DNA from: Pseudobacteroides sp. | GTDB lineage: Bacteria > Bacillota > Clostridia > Acetivibrionales > DSM-2933 | Assembly (NCBI RefSeq): GCF_036567765.1 | Contig: NZ_DATCTU010000102.1 | Coordinates: 1-50,519, forward strand | Length of the DNA stretch: 50,519 bases | Direction of reading: 5' to 3' | Shown: in pieces, positions 43,500 through 50,519 of the stretch | How positions within the stretch are numbered: position 1 is the first letter of the stretch | Layout: the number at the start of each line of letters is the position of its first letter | Notes under the pieces: generated by a model | The model's input: the letters and a program-made list of their open reading frames with translations, nothing else | Databases searched by the model: none | What the model was told of the DNA's origin: nothing | Program-made: the position numbers and the translations under genes

Positions 43500-46400
43500 T
43501 TTGGCAATAATATCTTTTGCCTTTTCCCACGCTTCGTAAGTAAGAATTATTGCACCTGCTGTTAGGACAGTTGCAGCAGCTGCTTTAATAGCGATAATTG
43601 CTAATGGGGCAAGTACGAATGCAAATTCTCCATCAGGGTCTAAATAATTTACTGGATTATTCAAACAATACGCGAACAGATTATGGCTTAATATTTCACC
43701 TTTATTACCCATAAATGAATCCGCATTGATAAACCTCCCCCATTCTGGGTTATAGTATCTACTTTGCAAGTAATACAGTCCTGTCTCAGTGTCATACCTA
43801 TAACCTCTATACCTATAAGGATTCTCTATAGCTGATTTGTCAACTAGTGCAATTATATCTCCTTGACCATTCCTAACATAGAAGTACTCAGCACCATTTA
43901 AGTTCATGCTTACAAGCATTCCGCTTGCATCATATCTGTAATAGATTTTATCAGTTCCATTGTCCTCATATGTTACTCTGTCTCCATCAAGGTGGTAGAC
44001 TGTTGTTGTGCTACCAACTGTTTTTTCAGTTCTAATTCCATTATCATTATATTTATATGCCGTAGACAGTCCTGAACCCGTTATCGCCTTGAGATTTCTG
44101 CCTTCTTCCCAATCATAAGTGTATAGTGTATTTGCACCTTGGTATATGTGTCTCAGGTTTCCAATGCTGTCATAATCAAAAGTCTTTCCATCATAACCAA
44201 TCATTTTATCTTTCCAGACACTGTCATATGTATAAGTACGAGTTGCTAGAGGTGTCCCGGAGGGCTCAACACTTGGGCTTAATAGACCATATTCCTTTTT
44301 GGTTTTAATATTTCCACCCAGGTCATAGTCATAAACAATCGTTAAGCCATTTGTACCCAAGTAAGGGTTATCCTCTCTGATAAGTTCATTCAACTCATTA
44401 TATTTATAAGTGATGGTCTTATCTGCTATTATAGATTTAATATTTCCTTTAATATCATATGTATAAGCTATACTCTTAGGCATACCACCGTTTGTAATTC
44501 CATATGTCATACCTGTGAGCAGAGTAGTTGTACCGTTTGTGTTTGCCTCGTTCATATTATTCTGGTAACTGTTGTATGTGGTTCTATAATAATTATCATT
44601 GCTTGTTCCAGCAGTTCCAGTAAATATTGTTGTTTCTTTTGGCCTTCCCAATTCATCATATACCTTATTTATTGAAGCTGTTCTACCGGCATTATACATA
44701 TTATTTATATCTGTTGTGCTTAGCATATTTTTAGAATAAGCAACAGAGCCGATAAGTCCATTCAACTGATTATTTCCTGATGTGTCACTTCCTATTGCAG
44801 TAGTCGCACCATCAAAATTTGCAATGTTAGGTATGCTTATTGGAAGATTGTATGTTGGTGTACCAAATTTACTCCTAATATTCAGACTACCAGTTAAAGT
44901 TGTTCCTTGAATTTGCCAGGTTAATGCCATAAAATACCACTGGAAAGCAGGAGGTAAAGGAGATCTAATGTTTGAAGAATCTATTGTTATACCTGGATCA
45001 AATGTTCTAGTTGTTCCACCTGTATCTTTTGCCTCAACAATCAAATGTTTATTATTATTAATATATACTGATAAGTTTGCAGTTACAGTACTTCCGCTTT
45101 TGACTTCATTAGTCAATACATACCACTTTTCACCAACAGCAGGAGATGTATTGGATAATAGATTAAACCATGCACTAAAAGTACCGGAAGTCTTTGATAA
45201 GGTTGGAATCTTGTAAGTAACCTTTGTGCCCGGACTTGTATAAGAAGTATAAGTAGTAGGAAATGATTTTTGCTCCAATTGGACGTTGTCAACCCTAACT
45301 AGCTGCTTACCGCTAACATCACATCCCACAAGTACTTTCAATCCATATGTGCCGCTTGGTGCCTGGAAGCTATCTGTGCTTATTCTCATCCACTGACCAT
45401 CATAATTTATGTTTAGAGGTGCGTTTACAATAGTTGTTGTTTCTACACCACTCTGATTAAGACCAATTACCTTAATCCATGCATTATGCCCTACTGTCTT
45501 AAAGGTTTTCAGTTGGATACTTACCACATAATTGTTTGTTGTAGCTAATGCACTTGATGATGTATAACTTTTATTTACAGAAGCTTGCACTGGAGCTGTG
45601 CTTTGTGTTTGGTTATACATTTCAAGGCACTTACTGCCATCAACACCGTCATATACTGTTCTAGCTGCTCCTGCTCCAATATTCCATCCCTGCAGGCCAT
45701 TTTCAAAGGAAGTGTCTGCCCCTAATAGGTTTGTTGTTCCTTGAAAAGCAGCCAGCATTGGAATGCTGTATTCGTCATTTGCGAAGGAAGCATTTTGACT
45801 TGTAGGTTTAGTCCCCAATGCACCGTTTAAGTTATTATTTAACGGGAAGTATTCAACAGTTCCATCGTTTTTGCTGTATGTGTTAAAGTATGTCTGCTTT
45901 TCTGTTCCTGACTTGTCATATATGTACCCTGTGTGGTAGCTGCTATTATTGACCACTTCCTCTGTTCTTCCCAGTCTGTTTTCAATATCATATTCATAGC
46001 TAGTTGTGTTTGTATTAGAGCCGGCATATTCTATAACTTTGGTCTGTCTACCTGATACATCGTATTGATATCTGAAATCCTTTCTACTTGGGCTGTTTGC
46101 TGCCAAATCTGTACGGTTTTCATAGTAAGACAGTTTACCGTTTCCGTCATATGAATATTTATATCTAGCATCACCATTATATTTCTTTGCAATCACTCTG
46201 TCATACTCATCATAATCAAATCCCACAACATCTCCATTGCCGTATGTTGAACTATTTAACCTGCTTGTATTAGGATCATAGCTATTTGTAATTAGCGGCT
46301 GTGCCCCTACGCTTACAGTAGTAAGATTTCTTAACAAATCATAGTTAAAGTTATAATTAAAGCCATTATGAGTTATTTTAGTCAAATTATCTGTTTCATT

Positions 46401-49400
46401 AAGATTTGCATCCTTCGTTGAGTATTCATTAACTACGTTTCTCATAGTGCCATTATCATTAACAGCTTTAGTAACTGAAGTTATTCTGTTTAAAGTATCA
46501 TACCCATACGATGTCGTACTATAAACAGCCCCTGTAACACTTTCAAGCTGACTTATAGAGTCAAGTTTTCCATTTACTGTATCATAATTGTAATTTGTAT
46601 ATCTTCCCAATGGATCAACCTGAGTTTTAAGATAATTATTTGTTGTATCATATTCTGATAATGTTTTTATTACATTTGTTCCATCACCAGTTATTGTTCT
46701 TCTTACGTTAAAATAGTTATCATAAAGTGTTTCGCTTGTCATATTTTCGGTTGAGCTTGAATTTGATGGGTTATGATTATTATAATCTGTCCTAGTCTCA
46801 TTTCCCATTGGACTTAAACTATTAGTCAAGTCATTTGTCGCATTATACGTATTAGAGGTTTTATCTTGATTTAGACCAGTAACAGTAGAAACATTACCTT
46901 TATTGTCATATGTATATGAATATCCAAATTCTTCTTTATAGAGCTGGAATCCGTCAAAATATACAATATTTAAATTATTGTAATAACATGCTGTCATAAC
47001 AATACTAGTATAATCACCAAATGCCTGAACTCTGCCGCAAACATACTGCCAATCACTGGTATAAGGGTTGCATGGAAAATAATCACTGTTCACAACTTCA
47101 GTACCATTCATAAACTTAACTTCAAGACCAAATGCTCTGTCTGTCGTTGAAATAGGCCAATCCATCTTTGTTCCAGGTGCCGACGTACCTTTAGCCCAGC
47201 ATCCCACGGAAAACACATCCCCTGATTTACCGTTAGCCCCAGTATTTATTTTTGACCTCAGTGCTTTTGCTATATTGGTCGCACCATAAATTTTGAAACA
47301 TTTGTTGTCAAGTTTCTGCGGATAATTTGACCCTGTAGTATAGTTATCAACGCCATCCCTGGTTTCACAATTGATCCTTTCCATATACCATGGAACATTA
47401 TTGACAGTATCGGTATAAGTCATATCTGGATTCTCAATACAGTTATAACTATTTAAGGCAGCACCATCTTCTATCTGCAAGTTATCAAAGTACGCTGTTC
47501 CTGTTTCATTAAGTATTGACATGATTACATATACAGTAATACTGTCGCTAGATCCTGTCTGTATAGGAGTATCAAATACCTTATCCACTCTTTGCCAGTC
47601 ATTTGTTCCGTTTATGTATTGTGAATCCAAAGTAACCAGGTTATTGCTATTATCTGTATACTGGACAGATATGCAAGCTCCGCCTGTTGAACTCTGCTTT
47701 GAAACTCCATCACTCTTAATGAATCCTGATAAAGTATATCTTTTACCTCTTTTCAATGATGTAGCATAAGCCCAATTTGATGGATTATAGTTTTGTTTTA
47801 AACCAAAACGGCCTGTACCTGCCGATGTTTTTGTTACTTTAAATGCACCGGCTCCAAAATATATTGATTCAACTGATGAACCGCTGCTTGTTATACCGGT
47901 TGCATTATTTTCGTTATATACTCCCCAGTATGTATCATCAGTTGTTCCAAAGCTTCCCGAATCACTCACCTTATTCATTACAGGAACCTGCAGCTTGGAT
48001 TGAACTTTTACCTTATTTCTTTTTACCAAGTCTGTTGGATCCTCATACTGGTAATATGTAGCATCCATCAAATTATTAATAGTGCTAACTGTATTACCAT
48101 AACTATTAAATTGATAAATAGAGCTTTGCTTGTTAGGATGTGGATACGCTGGTTTAAAAGATGTCTGCCCTGCAGTATAACTAATGCCTACTTCTTGACC
48201 ATTTGTAGATGAATTGGATTCCTTTATTATTCCAACCTTATCTGTAGTAAAATAGTATGAATATGTATATTTATAGCCAGTGTGATCTGTAATCGTCTCA
48301 ATTCTATGGTCATTTCCAGCAATCTCTGTTTTATAGGTATAATTACTTTGCTTACTATCTTGATAAGTAATTGTCTTTAATTCATTGGATACATAATCAA
48401 ATGATTCTTTCACTGTTCCGATAGGATATTCAATACTTGAAAGGTTTCCATTTACATCATAATTCAATTTTGCCTTTCTATCGGCAGCATCAGTTACATA
48501 AGTAATATTTGGGCCTGAATACTCTATTATTATTGAATTACCATTACTATCTGTAATTTTTGTAAGCTTTCCTCCAGAATCAAAATCCAAATAATTATCT
48601 ACCTTATCTTTGATTCTTTTAGTTCCATTAGCATTAATTGTAAGCGAAAGATTTAATCCTGATTCATCAACAAATCCTGATCCATAATCAGAAAAATAAT
48701 GTTTTGTACCATCTTCATCAGTATAAATATAATACTGAATTCCTCCAATATTACTACCTACAAGTGTTTGTTTCAGGTTTAGGTTCCATCCATAACCAAA
48801 GCCATTATTGGTATTCTTATAGGCTGAATTGTAGATATGTTTGATGGATAATGGCATTCTGTTACCATTTAAACTTAAATCATCATGCACAATAACCAGA
48901 TTTCCATTTGCATCATTTAAATAAGCAGTACCAGCTCGTCCTACATCATTTGAATGATATGTCCAGTAGCCCTCAAGTCCTGCATGGTTAATATAATTCA
49001 ATGTTATATATGGTTTATTAATCATACTTAGATCTTCGCTGGGATAAAAACTTGAAGCATCGCTTTTAGTCCCATCCTTTGCATACTTCAAAACTACCCC
49101 ATTATTTTCAATATCACCACTATACCAACCGTTTACAAGTTTTGTTATATCCCACTGATTTGATGTCGCAGATTGAACATATTTATAGTCGGTAGTAATA
49201 TAATCATCTGTCGGCCTATTGCTCCATGCCAGACCTGTTTCTGTCCATGCACTCGTAACTTTTAACAGATCAATTTGGCCACCAGTTGTTGAAATGTTCT
49301 TCAATGAAAGCGTAGCATTTGTTACTATATCGGCTGATGATAAGCTTGGCAAAACAAACTTTAAATATGAGTATTTCCTTGTTCCGGATGCTGAATTTTC

Positions 49401-50186
49401 TACATACAAATTGCTATTTGAGTAGTTTGTGCTTGGCGAAGCTTCACTTACATAGCTGTCATCTATATATGCAGTGCTAAGCTGTGTAGTTACGTCTGGG
49501 TCAATTGTGACAGGATAAGCACGTTCTGAACTGTTAAGCCAGTCAATATCAGGTTTTATTGTCAATGTGTATCCTTTTTTGGTTTCATCAAGCAAAACGC
49601 TTATATTCTTGCTTTCTTCACCATTTTTGTCGTACATAAATGGAGCTGCTATAGAAAATATCTTTATGCTTGAATCTTTTTCATCATAAAACTCGATTGT
49701 ATTATCCTGTAAAAGAGTTGCTTTTAGATTTTTAACATCTAGATCAAATCTAAACTCTAATTGACCTTCTGATTTATCCTTAAGTATTATATTCTCTTTT
49801 ACTGAACTTGACTCTATTTGATATTTCAAATCAGTGTTATCAAAAACATTTTCGAAACAAACAGTATATGACAAATTTGGCAGAACCATTTTTTTATCAT
49901 TTTCTGATAGTATATCAGAATCGGTTTTATCATATTCTACTTGGGCAATTGCTTTTTGAATATTTTCCACTCCCCAAGCCAACTCATATTTATCTTTTTT
50001 GATATTAACAAGTTTATTTGAATTTGATGATTTTGCTATCTTTATTTTGAAGTCATTTGCTTTATTTGAAAGGTATTGGTTACCAGATACATCTTTTTCA
50101 GATATAAGAGAATTATCAATATCTTCGTACTTGTTTCCATTCTTATAGTGGACTGGATACGGATATACCGCAGCTGTAAACGTCAT
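43323..50186 (-). CDS. Giant WapA-like RHS-repeat polymorphic toxin
   Basis: A 2287-residue protein with, in order: an N-terminal beta region, a DNRLRE-type beta domain (about 235-410; YIDDSYVSEASPSTNYSNS, YLKFVLPSL, WDITKLVNGW), the RHS entry region (HSNDVGRAG, GFGYGWNLNL), many YD repeats (YDxxGN, YDxxNR), two carbohydrate-binding-like sandwiches and a LamG-like domain (about 1630-1800), further YD repeats, and the RHS core ending in YYNPEWGRFINADSF (from 2144) and NPVNYLDPDG. Beyond it come a hydrophobic stretch (about 2189-2218) and a tail of about 57 residues, FPKEYYDKTIGEIEKDAKAG then KKLLNDKDF, the toxin part. RHS shells hold and deliver such tails to neighbours. The ATG lies in a frame open from 50291; the signal peptide is in another frame (next entry). 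Confidence 0.88.
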   Translation of the reverse strand: MTFTAAVYPYPVHYKNGNKYEDIDNSLISEKDVSGNQYLSNKANDFKIKIAKSSNSNKLVNIKKDKYELAWGVENIQKAIAQVEYDKTDSDILSENDKKMVLPNLSYTVCFENVFDNTDLKYQIESSSVKENIILKDKSEGQLEFRFDLDVKNLKATLLQDNTIEFYDEKDSSIKIFSIAAPFMYDKNGEESKNISVLLDETKKGYTLTIKPDIDWLNSSERAYPVTIDPDVTTQLSTAYIDDSYVSEASPSTNYSNSNLYVENSASGTRKYSYLKFVLPSLSSADIVTNATLSLKNISTTGGQIDLLKVTSAWTETGLAWSNRPTDDYITTDYKYVQSATSNQWDITKLVNGWYSGDIENNGVVLKYAKDGTKSDASSFYPSEDLSMINKPYITLNYINHAGLEGYWTYHSNDVGRAGTAYLNDANGNLVIVHDDLSLNGNRMPLSIKHIYNSAYKNTNNGFGYGWNLNLKQTLVGSNIGGIQYYIYTDEDGTKHYFSDYGSGFVDESGLNLSLTINANGTKRIKDKVDNYLDFDSGGKLTKITDSNGNSIIIEYSGPNITYVTDAADRKAKLNYDVNGNLSSIEYPIGTVKESFDYVSNELKTITYQDSKQSNYTYKTEIAGNDHRIETITDHTGYKYTYSYYFTTDKVGIIKESNSSTNGQEVGISYTAGQTSFKPAYPHPNKQSSIYQFNSYGNTVSTINNLMDATYYQYEDPTDLVKRNKVKVQSKLQVPVMNKVSDSGSFGTTDDTYWGVYNENNATGITSSGSSVESIYFGAGAFKVTKTSAGTGRFGLKQNYNPSNWAYATSLKRGKRYTLSGFIKSDGVSKQSSTGGACISVQYTDNSNNLVTLDSQYINGTNDWQRVDKVFDTPIQTGSSDSITVYVIMSILNETGTAYFDNLQIEDGAALNSYNCIENPDMTYTDTVNNVPWYMERINCETRDGVDNYTTGSNYPQKLDNKCFKIYGATNIAKALRSKINTGANGKSGDVFSVGCWAKGTSAPGTKMDWPISTTDRAFGLEVKFMNGTEVVNSDYFPCNPYTSDWQYVCGRVQAFGDYTSIVMTACYYNNLNIVYFDGFQLYKEEFGYSYTYDNKGNVSTVTGLNQDKTSNTYNATNDLTNSLSPMGNETRTDYNNHNPSNSSSTENMTSETLYDNYFNVRRTITGDGTNVIKTLSEYDTTNNYLKTQVDPLGRYTNYNYDTVNGKLDSISQLESVTGAVYSTTSYGYDTLNRITSVTKAVNDNGTMRNVVNEYSTKDANLNETDNLTKITHNGFNYNFNYDLLRNLTTVSVGAQPLITNSYDPNTSRLNSSTYGNGDVVGFDYDEYDRVIAKKYNGDARYKYSYDGNGKLSYYENRTDLAANSPSRKDFRYQYDVSGRQTKVIEYAGSNTNTTSYEYDIENRLGRTEEVVNNSSYHTGYIYDKSGTEKQTYFNTYSKNDGTVEYFPLNNNLNGALGTKPTSQNASFANDEYSIPMLAAFQGTTNLLGADTSFENGLQGWNIGAGAARTVYDGVDGSKCLEMYNQTQSTAPVQASVNKSYTSSSALATTNNYVVSIQLKTFKTVGHNAWIKVIGLNQSGVETTTIVNAPLNINYDGQWMRISTDSFQAPSGTYGLKVLVGCDVSGKQLVRVDNVQLEQKSFPTTYTSYTSPGTKVTYKIPTLSKTSGTFSAWFNLLSNTSPAVGEKWYVLTNEVKSGSTVTANLSVYINNNKHLIVEAKDTGGTTRTFDPGITIDSSNIRSPLPPAFQWYFMALTWQIQGTTLTGSLNIRSKFGTPTYNLPISIPNIANFDGATTAIGSDTSGNNQLNGLIGSVAYSKNMLSTTDINNMYNAGRTASINKVYDELGRPKETTIFTGTAGTSNDNYYRTTYNSYQNNMNEANTNGTTTLLTGMTYGITNGGMPKSIAYTYDIKGNIKSIIADKTITYKYNELNELIREDNPYLGTNGLTIVYDYDLGGNIKTKKEYGLLSPSVEPSGTPLATRTYTYDSVWKDKMIGYDGKTFDYDSIGNLRHIYQGANTLYTYDWEEGRNLKAITGSGLSTAYKYNDNGIRTEKTVGSTTTVYHLDGDRVTYEDNGTDKIYYRYDASGMLVSMNLNGAEYFYVRNGQGDIIALVDKSAIENPYRYRGYRYDTETGLYYLQSRYYNPEWGRFINADSFMGNKGEILSHNLFAYCLNNPVNYLDPDGEFAFVLAPLAIIAIKAAAATVLTAGAIILTYEAWEKAKDIIAKHKKGSINQKFPKEYYDKTIGEIEKDAKAGNKNAKAAKKLLNDKDFDKGSNSNRSKKGK

Positions 50187-50239
50187 ATCGTCTTCTAAGA
50201 AATGCTTTACATTAGTACCTCTCTTACCTACATCTTCAC

Positions 50240-50362
50240 CTATAATTTTATGGCTTTTTGCAGGGGGTGCTTTATGTTGTCTAGATTTACATTATCATTA
50301 GCAAAAACATTGGCTGGAATAAGACCTATAAGGATACTGCTTATCAATAATGAAGAAATCAC
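50240..50362 (-). pseudogene. Frameshifted signal-peptide fragment of the RHS gene
   Basis: In a frame one base off from the main RHS frame, codons from GTG 50362 encode VISSLLISSILIGLIPANVFA, then NDNVNLDNIK and a stop at 50242-50240. This is a good signal peptide, with the basic KLKSR just in front. The main frame is open from 50291 and encodes APPAKSHKIIGEDVGKR, which reads as its natural continuation. One missing base near the AAA at about 50265-50270 would explain the break. Further up, ATG 50437 is in the signal frame but has two TAA codons before the signal. So the 5' end is damaged, or the sequence has an error here. Confidence 0.7.
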
Positions 50363-50519
50363 TCTAGATTTTAATTTTTGAGCTTGTCCTAGCTTCCGTA
50401 GAATTTCGGTAGCTTAGTTTTACGTGGTTTTTCTCATCCTACAGATTGTTTGCTATAATCTTCCACCTTTGAAATATTATTAATAAGGATTGGAAGTAGT
50501 TTATATCCTTTAATACGAT

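Noticed and set aside
50264..50292. Programmed -1 frameshift joining signal peptide and RHS body
   Set aside because: The shift needed is -1, but no X-XXY-YYZ slippery heptamer stands in the signal frame within the overlap; a simple base loss is more likely. Two upstream stops also remain unexplained by it.

Overview
The window looks like chromosomal DNA of an AT-rich, anaerobic, spore-forming Clostridia, most like the cellulolytic cluster III group (Ruminiclostridium, Acetivibrio, Pseudobacteroides). The reasons are two secreted proteins with dockerin-like Ca-binding repeats, a ctsR-mcsA-mcsB-clpC stress operon, an adjacent radA-disA pair, copper-amine-oxidase-type stalk domains, DUF5050-like repeats and a giant WapA-like RHS protein. 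Species assignment is inference. I saw no rRNA, tRNA, CRISPR array or intact transposase.

Layout. 0-1.5 kb: a barstar-like orphan immunity gene (-) and a palindrome-bearing gap. 1.5-3.7 kb: an NfeD-like membrane protein and a flotillin (+). 3.8-6.6 kb: a tightly coupled three-gene cassette (-) of an ATP-dependent DNA ligase and two proteins I cannot assign. 6.8-8.3 kb: a secreted dockerin/Ig-like protein that apparently starts at ATT. 8.4-13.2 kb: a MASE3 sensor kinase (-), an ArsC/Spx-like protein (+), and a TrmB-type regulator coupled to diaminopimelate decarboxylase (-). 13.5-17.2 kb: a chemoreceptor without a sensor domain and a secreted papain-like peptidase with PPC domains. 17.7-20.4 kb: a cell-envelope operon of M23 peptidase, bactofilin, membrane protein and TPR protein. 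20.4-24.9 kb: a CBM/dockerin protein, an XRE regulator, tyrS and disA (all -). 24.9-30.1 kb: radA (-), a GT2 glycosyltransferase (+), and a stalk/LRR/transglutaminase/DUF5050 surface protein (-). 30.3-37.3 kb: the clpC-mcsB-mcsA-ctsR operon (-), with a recognisable CtsR box, and an EF-G-like GTPase (-). 38.1-41.6 kb: the aroF-tyrA-aroA aromatic operon (+). 42.6-50.4 kb: a polymorphic-toxin locus (-) with a 2287-codon RHS protein, paired palindromes, a putative immunity gene and a strong terminator.

The genes fall into four themes: protein quality control and DNA-damage signalling (CtsR regulon, RadA, DisA), amino-acid synthesis (aro operon, lysA), envelope building and surface or polymer interaction (M23/bactofilin, dockerin and CBM proteins, transglutaminase protein, GT2), and inter-bacterial competition (RHS toxin plus immunity genes).

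The least explained parts are the ligase cassette, a family of roughly 60-105 bp intergenic structured palindromes (one type present twice at about 93% identity), the broken 5' end of the RHS gene, and a possible small RNA in the 17.2-17.7 kb gap. All assignments come from reading motifs and sequence by eye; no database search was run.
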